From Billgrantia endophytica (lineage in GTDB: Bacteria > Pseudomonadota > Gammaproteobacteria > Pseudomonadales > Halomonadaceae), in the NCBI RefSeq assembly GCF_002879615.1, contig NZ_PNRF01000027.1, forward strand, positions 179,134 through 243,133: 64,000 nt of DNA, given 5' to 3'. Positions 42,669-52,086 of this stretch are shown in pieces. Made by a program: the position numbers and the translations under genes. The notes under the pieces are model-generated. The model did no database searches and was not told the origin of the DNA. It saw only the letters and a program-made list of their open reading frames with translations. Every line of letters starts with the position of its first letter. Position 1 is the stretch's first letter.

Positions 42669-43639
42669 TGGCGGAAGTACGATTCGGCAAGGCAATCAAC
42701 TTGGCCCTGGCCGACGCCTTGGAGCAAGACCCGGCGGTATTTTTGTTTGGTGAGGATATCGCGACGGTGGGTGGTCCGTTCGGTGCAACCCGAGGTCTGC
42801 ATGAGCGATTTGGCGATCGGGTTCGTGACACCCCCATTTCGGAGGCAGCGTTGGCCAACGCCGCCGTAGGCGCCGCGCTCTCAGGGCTCAAGCCGGTGCT
42901 CGAGATAATGTTCATGGATTTTATGACGCTGACCATGGACGCGCTGGTCAATCAGGCCGCCAAGGCGCGCTACATGTTCGGTGGTCAGGCATCGGTGCCA
43001 ATGGTGGTTCGAACCCCTCACGGCGGTGGAATTAGCGCCGGGCCCCAGCACTCACAGTGCCTGGAAGCCTGGTTTGCCCATGTGCCAGGCCTGAAAGTGC
43101 TCTGCCCTAGCAATCCAGCGGACGCATACGGTCTGTTGAGGTCGGCCATTGCTGATCCGGATCCCGTGGTGTTTGTGGAGAACAAGGCCCTTTACGCCAT
43201 GAAGGGGGAGTTGTTAGAGCAACCGGAAATCATCCCCATCGGCAAGGCGCGCATATTACGCCAGGGCAGTGACGTAACCGTGGTCAGTTACGGTGCCGCA
43301 GTGCATATCGTAGAGCGAGCGGCGTCTCAGCTTGCCGAACAGGGGCTGGAGGTTGAGGTGCTGGATCTGCGCAGCATACAGCCTTGGGATGAAGCGGCGG
43401 TGATGGAGTCCTTGTCCCGTACTCACAGGCTGCTCATCGTGCACGAGGCAGTGGAAGCATTCGGGGTGGGTGCGGAGATTGCTGCGCGCATCGGGGAGGT
43501 CGGCTTTGACGAGCTGGATGCACCGATCCTGCGGGTAGCCGCTCCCTTTGTGCCCGTCCCTTTCGCGCCCAGTTTGGAAAAAGCCTATCAACCGGATGCG
43601 GAGGCCGTGATCGCGGCAGTACGCAAGCTATGCGCCTAG
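42668..43639 (+). CDS. 2-oxoacid/acetoin dehydrogenase E1 component, beta subunit
   Basis: 323 residues. Together with the alpha subunit it forms the alpha2beta2 E1. The N-terminal motif INLALADALEQDPAVFLFGE and DTPISEAALANAAVGAALSG are typical, as is the pair GGQASVPMVVRTPHGGGISA and VFVENKALYAMKGEL. The C-terminal half contains the transketolase C-domain (RTHRLLIVHEAVEAFGVGAE). Stop and start of the neighbours are nearly fused, indicating co-translation. An enoyl-CoA hydratase gene follows 13 bases later. Confidence 0.93.
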   Translation: MAEVRFGKAINLALADALEQDPAVFLFGEDIATVGGPFGATRGLHERFGDRVRDTPISEAALANAAVGAALSGLKPVLEIMFMDFMTLTMDALVNQAAKARYMFGGQASVPMVVRTPHGGGISAGPQHSQCLEAWFAHVPGLKVLCPSNPADAYGLLRSAIADPDPVVFVENKALYAMKGELLEQPEIIPIGKARILRQGSDVTVVSYGAAVHIVERAASQLAEQGLEVEVLDLRSIQPWDEAAVMESLSRTHRLLIVHEAVEAFGVGAEIAARIGEVGFDELDAPILRVAAPFVPVPFAPSLEKAYQPDAEAVIAAVRKLCA

Positions 43640-43652
43640 GAGATGCTGAGCG

Positions 43653-44438
43653 ATGAGCGAGAACATCATATTGAGCGAAGTGAACGGCCATGTAGGCCTA
43701 CTCACCATTAACCGTCCGAAGGTCCATAACGCTTTGAGCACGCCAGTGCTGCTGGAACTTGAGCAGGCCTTCATCACTTTGGACAACGACCCTCGGGTAC
43801 GGGTAATCGTATTTACCGGCGCCGGCGATAAGGCCTTCGTGGCTGGCGGGGATCTCTCGGAAATGGTTAGCCGGGACGGCATTACCCATTATCAGGAGTT
43901 CGCAGAAGACATTCATCGGGTATTTCGTCGCTTCGAAACGAGTGACAAGCCCACCATAGCCGCAGTGAACGGCTACGCCCTGGGCGGTGGCACCGAACTG
44001 TTGCTGAGTCTGGACATTCGATTGGTAGCGGATAATGCCGACTTGGCGCTGCCCGAGATTGGTCTGGGCGTTTTCCCGGGTGCCGGCGGCACTCAGCGCA
44101 TGATCCGTCAGGTGCCCTCCTGTGTAGCGAAGGAACTTATGTTCAGCGGCCGTCGCTTTAAAGCGGAGGAAGCCGTGCGTATCGGGCTCGCCAACCGTGT
44201 CGTGCCCCAAGCAGAGCTGTTGGGCGAGGCCATGATCTTGGCTGCGCAGATCGCTGAAAAGTCCCCATTGGTGCTCAAGCTCATGAAGCGTGCTCTGCGG
44301 GATGGAGTAAACATGCCCATGGAAGCAGCGTTGGCTCATGAGCAGGCGCTGATCGGCCTGGTCTTCGATACCCAGGATGCCCATGAAGGTATCTCTGCCT
44401 TCCTGGAGAAGCGCAAGGCAAACTTCACCGGACGCTAA
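43653..44438 (+). CDS. Enoyl-CoA hydratase/isomerase family protein
   Basis: 261 residues from ATG 43653. The crotonase oxyanion-hole segments are FVAGGDLSEMVSRDG (about residue 65) and AVNGYALGGGTELLLSLDIR (about 105). The first catalytic glutamate position falls in ALPEIGLGVFPGAGGTQRMI and the second lies nearby, as in true hydratases. The gene lies between E1beta and E2 of the dehydrogenase complex, which is unusual. It probably hydrates the enoyl-CoA made by the acyl-CoA dehydrogenase encoded downstream. Confidence 0.92.
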   Translation: MSENIILSEVNGHVGLLTINRPKVHNALSTPVLLELEQAFITLDNDPRVRVIVFTGAGDKAFVAGGDLSEMVSRDGITHYQEFAEDIHRVFRRFETSDKPTIAAVNGYALGGGTELLLSLDIRLVADNADLALPEIGLGVFPGAGGTQRMIRQVPSCVAKELMFSGRRFKAEEAVRIGLANRVVPQAELLGEAMILAAQIAEKSPLVLKLMKRALRDGVNMPMEAALAHEQALIGLVFDTQDAHEGISAFLEKRKANFTGR

Positions 44439-44443
44439 AGCTT

Positions 44444-45688
44444 ATGAGCGATGTGAATGAACTGCTGATGCCCAAGCTGGGCTTGACCATGACCGAGGGC
44501 ACTCTCGCCGAATGGTCCATCTCACCCGGGGATAGCGTGCGTCCCGGTGATCTGATGTTCGTGGTGGAAACCGATAAGGTAGCCACGGACATTACCGCCG
44601 AGGCCGAGGGTGAGTTGCGCGAGATTCTGGTGCCTGCGGGAGAGACAGTGTCCGTCGGCGCGGTGGTGGGTCTCTGGACCGGTCCAGGACAGGGCACGCC
44701 CCAGAATGAGACGGCTGGGGATCAGACCGAACAGGCTGAGCAATCTGCAGCCTCTGAGCCAGCGGCCGTTTTCCGGCCAGCGGAATCGTCCTCGAACCGA
44801 GTGATCGCGACTCCGCTAGCGCGTCGGCTTGCCCGTGAGTACGGGCTGGATCTGGCACAGCTTAAGTGCAGTGGTAAGGAAGGTCGGATAAAGGCTGCGG
44901 ATGTGCGGGCAGCCGCGCGGCAGTACAGCACGCAGGATGCTTCTGCGACCGGCGCAGCGGCCCCGGACGTTGGCCCCAGCGAAGAGCAACGCAGCACTGC
45001 CTCTGCTCTGGTACAGGCCATGGCCCGGCGCATGGTGGAGGCCAAGCAACAGGTGCCGCATTTCTACCTGGCCGCGGAAGCCGAGGTCAGCGAGTTGCTG
45101 ATGCTGCGGGCCGAACTGAACGTCCAGGAGGGCTACGAGAAGCTTAGTCTGAACCACTTGGTACTGGCCGCTGTGGTGCGGGCGTTGGAGGTTAGCCCTG
45201 AGTACAACAGAATCTTCCATGACAATGAAATCGTGCAGTTTGAGCGCATCGATGTGGGCATGGCCGTGAGCACTGAGCGTGGCCTGTTTGCACCGGTACT
45301 CAAGGATCTGCGAGGCAGCAGCCTGGACGAGATCGCCGCCGAGGCGCGAGCTCTACAGGGCCGACTGCAGGCCAACACCGCCAGTCGCGAGGACATGCAG
45401 GGCGGGGCAATCACCGTCTCTAATGCTGGCATGTTCAACGTTAGTTATATGACGCCCATCATCAACCCCCCTCAGTCGGCCATTCTCGGAGTGGGCAGCA
45501 TACGCGAGCTGTTCCGCCCGGATGCGCAGGGCCAACCGGTCCTGCGTCGGGAGATGGGGCTGGTGCTGGCCGCCGATCACCGGCTGCATGATGGTGCCGG
45601 CGCCCTGACTTTTCTCAACCGCATCATCGACGCCTTACAGCAGCCATATCAGCTGCTGCGTCCCCGCGTCGCAGCCCGTAGAGGTTAA
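44444..45688 (+). CDS. Dihydrolipoamide acyltransferase E2 component
   Basis: 414 residues. One N-terminal lipoyl domain with the modified lysine in VVETDKVATDITAEAEGE (about residue 43), then a linker rich in Ala, Glu and Pro, a peripheral-subunit-binding domain (ATPLARRLAREYGLDLAQLK, about 125-160) and the catalytic domain (from about 185) ending with the active site LAADHRLHDGAGALTFL. It transfers the acyl group to CoA. Only one lipoyl domain is present, as in acetoin and branched-chain E2 proteins. E3 is encoded 9 kb downstream in the same direction. Confidence 0.93.
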   Translation: MSDVNELLMPKLGLTMTEGTLAEWSISPGDSVRPGDLMFVVETDKVATDITAEAEGELREILVPAGETVSVGAVVGLWTGPGQGTPQNETAGDQTEQAEQSAASEPAAVFRPAESSSNRVIATPLARRLAREYGLDLAQLKCSGKEGRIKAADVRAAARQYSTQDASATGAAAPDVGPSEEQRSTASALVQAMARRMVEAKQQVPHFYLAAEAEVSELLMLRAELNVQEGYEKLSLNHLVLAAVVRALEVSPEYNRIFHDNEIVQFERIDVGMAVSTERGLFAPVLKDLRGSSLDEIAAEARALQGRLQANTASREDMQGGAITVSNAGMFNVSYMTPIINPPQSAILGVGSIRELFRPDAQGQPVLRREMGLVLAADHRLHDGAGALTFLNRIIDALQQPYQLLRPRVAARRG

Positions 45689-45690
45689 CA

Positions 45691-46863
45691 ATGGATTTCG
45701 AACTCACCAAAGAACAACTGATGATTGTGGATACCGCCCGCCGTCTGGGCCAAGACTACGGGCTGGAGTATTGGGAGGCCCAAGACAAGACCAAGAGCTT
45801 TCCGCAGGAGTGCTGGCAGGCTATCTGTGATACAGGGCTTGCCGCGGTATTGCTGCCCGAGGAGTACGGCGGTGCAGGCCTGGGCATGCTGGAAATGGCC
45901 CTGATTGTGGAAGCCTTGGCGGAAGGCGGTGCGGGCAGCACCCTCGGGCAGTTGTTCATGATCAATCCGATCTTCGGCGGTGTATCCGTCGCGCAGTTCG
46001 GCACCGATGAGATGAAAACCGAGTTGCTGCCCAGGCTTGCCACTGGGGAGCTGAATTTCTGTATGGCTCTCACCGAGCCCGATTCTGGCTCCAATACGTT
46101 GGAGATGAAGAGCTTCGCCGCCGAGGACGGTGATGGCTGGCGACTGCGCGGCCAAAAGATATGGATTACCGGGGTGAGCAGTGCCGGCAAGATGCTGGTG
46201 GTAACCCGCACCCGCAAGCTCGAAGAGGTCGAGAAGCCCACCCAGGGCATCTCCATGTTCCTGCTCGACATCGACCGGGAAGGGCTAAGCCATACCCCGA
46301 TCGATAAACTGGGCACCCATACCCTGAGTGCAAGCTCCGTATTTTTTGATGATGTGCGCATAGAGCCCCATGAACTGGTGGGGACCCTGCACAGCGGCTG
46401 GCGCGAGCTGCTGCAGGTGCTGAACACCGAGCGCATTGTCACCACTGCTGGCATGATCGGTGCGGGCAAACTAGCCACCCGTTTGGCCGTGGATTACGGC
46501 AATGAGCGTAAGGTGTTCCGTAACCGTCCGGTCACTGCCTACCAGGGTATTCAGTTTCCGCTGGCCCAATCACATGCCGAGCTTGAGTGCGCGCGCATCA
46601 TGAATCTGCGCGCCGCTGCTTTGTGCGATCTGGATCAACCCTACGGTAGCGAGGCGAACATGGCCAAGCTGGTGGCGGCTAGGGCGGCCATGCACGCCAT
46701 TGAGCGCAGCATGCAGACCATGGGCGGCATGGGTTATGCGCGGGAGTATCACGTGGAGCGCCTGTGGCGCGATGCGCGGCTGTTCAAGTTCGCTCCCGTC
46801 TCCGAGGAGATGATTCTGAACTTCATCGCCGTCCATAACCTGGGCATGCCCAAGTCCTATTAA
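45691..46863 (+). CDS. Acyl-CoA dehydrogenase family protein
   Basis: 390 residues, starting 3 bases after the E2 stop. FAD-dependent; it would introduce an alpha-beta double bond. Family motifs include LLPEEYGGAGLGMLEMALIV, CMALTEPDSGSNTLEM, IWITGVSSAGKMLVV and QTMGGMGYAREYHVERLWRD. At the place of the usual catalytic YEGT-Glu the sequence reads RLFKFAPVSEEMILNFI, so the standard base is replaced and another residue must serve. That marks a distinct subfamily, possibly for branched or ring substrates. Confidence 0.9.
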   Translation: MDFELTKEQLMIVDTARRLGQDYGLEYWEAQDKTKSFPQECWQAICDTGLAAVLLPEEYGGAGLGMLEMALIVEALAEGGAGSTLGQLFMINPIFGGVSVAQFGTDEMKTELLPRLATGELNFCMALTEPDSGSNTLEMKSFAAEDGDGWRLRGQKIWITGVSSAGKMLVVTRTRKLEEVEKPTQGISMFLLDIDREGLSHTPIDKLGTHTLSASSVFFDDVRIEPHELVGTLHSGWRELLQVLNTERIVTTAGMIGAGKLATRLAVDYGNERKVFRNRPVTAYQGIQFPLAQSHAELECARIMNLRAAALCDLDQPYGSEANMAKLVAARAAMHAIERSMQTMGGMGYAREYHVERLWRDARLFKFAPVSEEMILNFIAVHNLGMPKSY

Positions 46864-46927
46864 TCGTTTGCCGAGCAGCGGTCAGCAGTGCCGCACTGGG
46901 TCGGAAGAACAAGAAGGAGAGAATACC

Positions 46928-48427
46928 GTGGTGAACCTGAGCGCATTTATCGCGTTCCATGCCCGGCGGCGCCCGATGCATACCGCGATCGTTTATGGCG
47001 AAGATCGGGTGAGCTATCGCGCTTTCGACCAGCGCATCCGCCGGCTGGCTGCTCTGCTGGCGCAGCGCGGTATAGGCGAGGGCGACGTAGTGGCTCTGTT
47101 CATGAAGAACAGCCCCGCCTTTCTTGAAATCGCCTTTGCCGCTAGCCATGTGGGCGCGGTATTCCTGCCTGTGAATTTCCGTCTCGCCGCCGATGAGGTT
47201 AGTTACATTCTGGCGGATGCCGGCGCCAAGCTGCTTTTCGTGGATGAGGAGTTTGTCACCGTATGCAAGCTCTACCAGGACGTGGTGGTGGTAGACGTTC
47301 GGGCGCAGCGAGATAGCCGCCGACTGTCCGATCCGGACTGGCCCCTGCCGGATGTTGGCCCGCGGCGCAGTGATCATCTGTTCCGGCTGATGTACACCTC
47401 GGGTACCACGGCTCGTCCCAAGGGTGTCATGCACAGTTATGAGAACTTCTACTGGAAGTGCATGGACCATGTGATCGCGTTGAACCTTACCGCGGAGGAT
47501 CGATTGCTCACCGTGGGCCCACTATATCACGTAGGTGCCTTTGACCTGCCCGGGGTAGCGTTGCTATGGCAAGGCGGCACCTTATGCGTGCATCGGGAAT
47601 TCGATGCCGAGGCAGCACTGGCGAGCATAGAACGGCATCAGCTTACCTGCGCCTGGACTGCGCCGGTGATGCTCAACCAGATCCTGGCGGTGGAGAACTC
47701 CGAGCGCTTCGATCTGAGCAGCCTGCGTTGGTGCATAGGTGGAGGCGAGAAAACACCCGAGAGCCGTATCCGCGATTTCACCCGTGTGTTTACTTCGGGG
47801 CGCTACATAGACGGCTACGGCCTAACCGAAAGTTGTAGTGGTGACACTTTGATGGAGCCCGGGATGGAGATCGAGAAGATCGGCTCCACCGGCCGTGCTC
47901 TGGCCCATGTGGAGATTCGCATCTGCGATGAAGAGGGCCGCTCCCTGCCCGCCAACACCGAAGGTGAGATATGTCTACGTGGGCCGAAGATCACCCGCGG
48001 TTACTGGAATGCCCCCGAGAAGACCGCCGAGAGCTTCTTTTGCGATTGGTTTCGCACCGGCGATATCGGTCATTTGGACGAAGACGGCTTCCTCTACGTC
48101 ACCGATCGGCGCAAGGACATGATCCTCACCGGGGCGGAGAACGTGGCCTCCTCGGAGGTGGAGAATATCATCTATCAGCTGCCTCAAGTGGCGGAGGCAG
48201 CTGTTGTCGGCCTGCCCGATGAGCGCTGGGGCGAGCGAATGGTAGCGGTAGTAGTGCTCCGGGAAGGGGTGAGCCTGAGCTACTCGCAGTTGGAGGCCCA
48301 CTGCCGCAAGTATCTTGCCAATTTCAAGGTACCCAAGCAGTTGCTGATCAGTGAGGGGCTGCCGCGTAACCCCTCGGGGAAGATCTTGAAGCGCAAGCTG
48401 CGCGAGCAGTACGCCAATGAGGCCTGA
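46928..48427 (+). CDS. Acyl-CoA synthetase (AMP-binding)
   Basis: 499 residues from GTG 46928 (AAGGAGAG upstream); a second GTG follows directly. It activates a carboxylic acid as the acyl-adenylate then CoA thioester. The P-loop-like motif MYTSGTTARPKGVMHSYENF is near residue 155, GYGLTESCSGDTLMEPGM near 298, the hinge DRRKDMILTGAENVASSEVE near 395 and the catalytic lysine in RNPSGKILKRKLRE near the C-terminus. No signal peptide. It is the presumptive entry step of the module B pathway. Confidence 0.92.
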   Translation: MVNLSAFIAFHARRRPMHTAIVYGEDRVSYRAFDQRIRRLAALLAQRGIGEGDVVALFMKNSPAFLEIAFAASHVGAVFLPVNFRLAADEVSYILADAGAKLLFVDEEFVTVCKLYQDVVVVDVRAQRDSRRLSDPDWPLPDVGPRRSDHLFRLMYTSGTTARPKGVMHSYENFYWKCMDHVIALNLTAEDRLLTVGPLYHVGAFDLPGVALLWQGGTLCVHREFDAEAALASIERHQLTCAWTAPVMLNQILAVENSERFDLSSLRWCIGGGEKTPESRIRDFTRVFTSGRYIDGYGLTESCSGDTLMEPGMEIEKIGSTGRALAHVEIRICDEEGRSLPANTEGEICLRGPKITRGYWNAPEKTAESFFCDWFRTGDIGHLDEDGFLYVTDRRKDMILTGAENVASSEVENIIYQLPQVAEAAVVGLPDERWGERMVAVVVLREGVSLSYSQLEAHCRKYLANFKVPKQLLISEGLPRNPSGKILKRKLREQYANEA

Positions 48428-48471
48428 ATAAACCCCTACCCGAAGCAGGCAGAAGTGGAGGAGAGCAGCGT

Positions 48472-49815
48472 ATGAATCTGGCTATGCGGATGGCAGAGTT
48501 CGTCCATGATCTGGAACTGGATTCCCTGCCCGATGAGGTGGTGGAGAAAGCCCGTACCTGTGTGCTGAACGGCTATGGGATAGCCTTGGGTTCTCACACC
48601 ACACCCTTTTTCTCTTTAGCGGCGCAAGCCGTGCTGGCTATGGATGGGGAGCGGGAGCAGGGCGCGACGCTGCTGGCTGATGGCCGCAAGAGCACTGTGG
48701 CCGGGGCTGCTCTCTCTAATGCCGCGCTGTTCCATGGCCGTGCCCAGGAGGATACATGCGGGGTGGCTCATTTCGGTGCCGTACTGCTGCCGCTGCTCAC
48801 CGCCCTGGTAGAGGCTGGAGAAGGCCCGGTAGAGCGTCTACTGCCATCCTTGATCGCCGGCTACGAGGTGGGCGGTCTGCTTGAAACTGCCTACTCGGCT
48901 ACGACTACGGGCAAAGGACTGCGTGCCTCGCCCCTGTACGGCACGTTGGCGGCGGCGGCTGCCGTGGCGAAATTTCGAGGCCTGGATGCAGAGCGAACTG
49001 CCGCAGCCTTATGCAATGCTGCCTCATTCACTGGCGGTATTCTGCAGTCCTTCGGGGATGGTACCGATGAATGGCGTTACCAGGTGGGTATCGCCGGGCG
49101 TAATGGTCTTGCCGCCGCGCGGTTGGCTGAGGCGGGTTCGGTGTCTGCCCAGGCCGCTTTCGAGGGCCGGAGCGGTTTCGTGCGCACCTACGTGGGTGAA
49201 GACTGCGACGTGCAATCACTGGTCGCTAAGCTTGGCGTGGAATGGTCCGTACCCAAGGTAACCTTCAAACCCTATCCAGTCTGTGCTCTGAACCAAACGC
49301 CGGTAATCGCAGCGCTTGCTCTGCGCGCTCAGCTAGCTGGCGCCGAACTGCGCGCCGTGCGCATCCGCATGAATCCTACCTGCGTGGGTTATGCAGGCAT
49401 GAACAGTACCGGACCCTTTGGCTCGCTATCGGGCAGCCTGATGAGCATACAGTTCTGCGTGGCTACCACCTTAGTTCACGGCGAGCCCAGCGTGGCGCGC
49501 ATGAGTGATTTTGACGACTCGGCGGTAAAGGCGTTGATGCCTCATATCCAACCCATTGCCGATCCCGACTATGGCCTGCTGGCCTGTCGTATCGAGGCCG
49601 ACGTGGCAGGGCGAGATATACCCTTGGTGCAAGAGCGCCGGGTTGATCATACCGAGTACAGCTATGACCGCTTGCAGGTATCGGCACTGATTCGCCGTGT
49701 CGGGATGGAAACCGGTGTACCTGAGCAGGCTTATGAGTGTCTGGAACGCTTCACCGAAGCGCTGCCTCGGGCGGATCTGAACGATGTGCTCAAGGCGTTT
49801 GAGGCAATTCAATAA
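48472..49815 (+). CDS. MmgE/PrpD family protein
   Basis: 447 residues, normal for the family, which includes 2-methylcitrate dehydratase, cis-aconitate decarboxylase and iminodisuccinate epimerase. The N-terminal region has LPDEVVEKARTCVLNGYGIA and NAALFHGRAQEDTCGVAHFG; GLDAERTAAALCNAASFTGG lies in the helical core. WSVPKVTFKPYPVCALNQTP near residue 262 is a conserved lid region. A hydro-lyase or decarboxylase for a branched polycarboxylic acid is possible. It precedes the ABC transporter genes by 83 bases. Confidence 0.88.
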   Translation: MNLAMRMAEFVHDLELDSLPDEVVEKARTCVLNGYGIALGSHTTPFFSLAAQAVLAMDGEREQGATLLADGRKSTVAGAALSNAALFHGRAQEDTCGVAHFGAVLLPLLTALVEAGEGPVERLLPSLIAGYEVGGLLETAYSATTTGKGLRASPLYGTLAAAAAVAKFRGLDAERTAAALCNAASFTGGILQSFGDGTDEWRYQVGIAGRNGLAAARLAEAGSVSAQAAFEGRSGFVRTYVGEDCDVQSLVAKLGVEWSVPKVTFKPYPVCALNQTPVIAALALRAQLAGAELRAVRIRMNPTCVGYAGMNSTGPFGSLSGSLMSIQFCVATTLVHGEPSVARMSDFDDSAVKALMPHIQPIADPDYGLLACRIEADVAGRDIPLVQERRVDHTEYSYDRLQVSALIRRVGMETGVPEQAYECLERFTEALPRADLNDVLKAFEAIQ

Positions 49816-49898
49816 CAAAAGACTAGTCTCCGCTTCCGGAGGTCTTCGCTTGCAGAGCAAGCCGTCGATAACGATAAGCAAAAGTGAGGAGTAGCACC

Positions 49899-51128
49899 AT
49901 GAAACGCCAGAACAAGACTGTGACGTTCCTCGTCATGGCCGCCCTAGGGCTGTCCGCGGTCGCAATGATCGCCGTCCCGGCCATGGCCGAGTCGGACACC
50001 ATTAAGATCGGAATGACCTCGGCATTGACCGGTCCTTATAACGAGTTCGGAGAGGGCAACCGCCGAGCGGTGGAGCTGGCCATTAAGGAGTGGAATGAGC
50101 GTGGTGGCATCAACGGCAAGGAAATTGAGCTGGCCATGCTGCTGGATGATCAGCTGAATCCTGATCGTGCCGTTCAGAATATGCGTCGGATTCTGGATAA
50201 TCCGGAAATTGTCGGCATTATTGGCCCAGCGGGGAGTGGCCCGACCCTCGCAGTCATTGATATGGCTGAGGCTGATGGCCGGCCCTATATGAACCCCATT
50301 GCTCAGACGCCGATGGTCACCTATCCAGACGGTACAGGGACCACACCGAGACGGAATATCTTTTCTTTTGCTTTGCAAAATGATGTTGAAGCCACAGCAA
50401 TGGGCCAGCACCTGGTAGAGAACTTCCAGCGTGTAGGGGTAGTACACGAAAGCACAGCCTATGGTGTGACTGGCCTGGATTATCTGACCGAAGCCATGAA
50501 GGAAGCTGGCGGTGATGGCCCCGTGGCCTCCGACAGCTATAACCAGGGCGCTCAGGATATGACCGCTCAGGTAGCACGCATGAACCGCGCCGATGTAGAC
50601 GCTGTTGCCGCTGTCGGGCTGGGGCGTGACCTGGCCGTGCTGCGCCGGACCATGGCGCGTCTGAACGTCAATGTGCCGCTGATTGCCTCCAATGGTGCCT
50701 TGGGTCAGCCCTTCCAGGACGGAGCTGGGGAGCTGGTGGAAGGCGTGCAGGGCACCATGATTGGCGCCTTCGGCCAGCGCCCCATGCGGGAAGCCACCCA
50801 GGACTTTGTGGATGCTTACAAGGCCGAGTACGGTGTAGATCGCTGGTGGGGCAATGATGAGCAGAACCCGCAACTGTTCATGGCGATTTCCGTCTCCAAC
50901 GGCTATGACGCCGCCAACATCCTGTTCGAAGGGATTCGCCGCGCCGAGTCCACCGATCCGGATGCCATCATCGAGGGGATCGAGTCCATCCGGGACTACG
51001 AGGGAGTGAACGCGGTGTACAACTTCTCCAGTGACCGCCATCACGCCATTGAAGCCAACGGGGTGGAAGTCTTCCAGTACGTCAAGCGTGGGGACGACTA
51101 TCCCCTAGTTCCGGTTGGCGAGCTCTAA
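49899..51128 (+). CDS. Branched-chain-type ABC transporter substrate-binding protein
   Basis: 409 residues from ATG 49899 with GTGAGGAG upstream. A signal peptide (FLVMAALGLSAVAMIAVPAMA) ends near residue 31. The mature start DTIKIGMTSALTGPYNEFGE and the IGPAGSGPTLAVIDMAE loop are typical of Leu/Ile/Val-type (LivK, Peripla_BP_6) proteins, which also bind amides, urea, aromatic acids and others. The permeases and ATPases follow on the same strand. The ligand is likely the module B substrate. Confidence 0.92.
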   Translation: MKRQNKTVTFLVMAALGLSAVAMIAVPAMAESDTIKIGMTSALTGPYNEFGEGNRRAVELAIKEWNERGGINGKEIELAMLLDDQLNPDRAVQNMRRILDNPEIVGIIGPAGSGPTLAVIDMAEADGRPYMNPIAQTPMVTYPDGTGTTPRRNIFSFALQNDVEATAMGQHLVENFQRVGVVHESTAYGVTGLDYLTEAMKEAGGDGPVASDSYNQGAQDMTAQVARMNRADVDAVAAVGLGRDLAVLRRTMARLNVNVPLIASNGALGQPFQDGAGELVEGVQGTMIGAFGQRPMREATQDFVDAYKAEYGVDRWWGNDEQNPQLFMAISVSNGYDAANILFEGIRRAESTDPDAIIEGIESIRDYEGVNAVYNFSSDRHHAIEANGVEVFQYVKRGDDYPLVPVGEL

Positions 51129-51146
51129 ATCTTGAGCCCACATGTT

Positions 51147-51172
51147 GGCGAGTCCCCCGCAGGGGACTCGCC
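51147..51172 (+). promoter_or_regulatory. Strong hairpin between binding protein and permease
   Basis: GGCGAGTCCCC (51147-51157) and GGGGACTCGCC (51162-51172) form a perfect 11-bp stem with loop CGCA. No T-run follows, so it is more likely a message-stabilising or attenuating element than a full terminator. Confidence 0.7.
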
Positions 51173-51201
51173 GAACTCACCTTGGAAGCGAGCACGTAGC
51201 T

Positions 51202-52086
51202 ATGGACTTCTTCCTACAAATGATATTTTCCGGCCTCAGTGTGGGCGCGGTCTATGCGCTGATAGCTCTCGGTCTCAATCTGACTTTCTGGACCACGCGA
51301 GTGCTGAACTTCGGTCAGGGTTCGGTGCTCATGATTGCGGCTATGCTTACCGCCGTGATGATCGGTTCTGGGCTGAACATGCTACTGGCCATCCTGATTT
51401 CTCTGGCGGTGGCCGGAGCGGTGCTGATCATTTCCGAAATCGTCGCCATACGCCCGCTGCTCAAAGTGAGTGGCAGCATGGGCTGGGTGGTATCCACCCT
51501 GGGCCTGGGCATCTTCCTGCAGGGGGTGGCGAGCCTTGCCTTTGGCACCCAGGCCGTGGCCTTCCCGGATGTGCTGTTCAGCAGTTCGGCCTCGGTGCAG
51601 CTGTTCGGCGCCTGGGTCTCCATGCAGTATATCGCCGTGTTCATGATCAGCGTGCTGATCGTGGGCTTGATGGAGCTGTTCCTTCGCTATTCCACCTGGG
51701 GTTACGGCGTGCGTGCCGTGGCTCATGACCCTGACCTGGCTTCCCTTATGGGCATTCCGGTACGCAAGGTGGTGCTTTACTCCTTCATGTTCAGCGGTCT
51801 GCTTGCTGGCGTGGCGGGAATTCTGGTTAGCCAGATCTCCGGTACCGTGGATCCTGGCTTCGGTCTACATCTACTTATTCTCGCCTTCATTGCGGCCGTG
51901 GTCGGTGGGATGGGTAGCGCCACGGGCGCGCTGATTGCGGGGCTCGCTCTGGGCGTGCTTGAGAAGCTTATCGCCGGGTACTACTCCCCAGCCGCAGCGC
52001 ACATGGTCGCCTTCGTCCTGCTGGTGGCCGTACTGGCAATACGGCCTCAGGGCCTGTTGGGCAAGAAGGAAATGGTGAAGGTATGA
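51202..52086 (+). CDS. Branched-chain-type ABC transporter permease (LivH family)
   Basis: 294 residues from ATG 51202. Eight or so membrane segments; the opening FSGLSVGAVYALIALGLNLT and FGQGSVLMIAAML are standard LivH features. The cytoplasmic coupling loop includes GVRAVAHDPDLASLMGIPVR. It overlaps the next gene by 4 bases. It would form the membrane channel with the fused permease-ATPase encoded downstream. Confidence 0.93.
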   Translation: MDFFLQMIFSGLSVGAVYALIALGLNLTFWTTRVLNFGQGSVLMIAAMLTAVMIGSGLNMLLAILISLAVAGAVLIISEIVAIRPLLKVSGSMGWVVSTLGLGIFLQGVASLAFGTQAVAFPDVLFSSSASVQLFGAWVSMQYIAVFMISVLIVGLMELFLRYSTWGYGVRAVAHDPDLASLMGIPVRKVVLYSFMFSGLLAGVAGILVSQISGTVDPGFGLHLLILAFIAAVVGGMGSATGALIAGLALGVLEKLIAGYYSPAAAHMVAFVLLVAVLAIRPQGLLGKKEMVKV

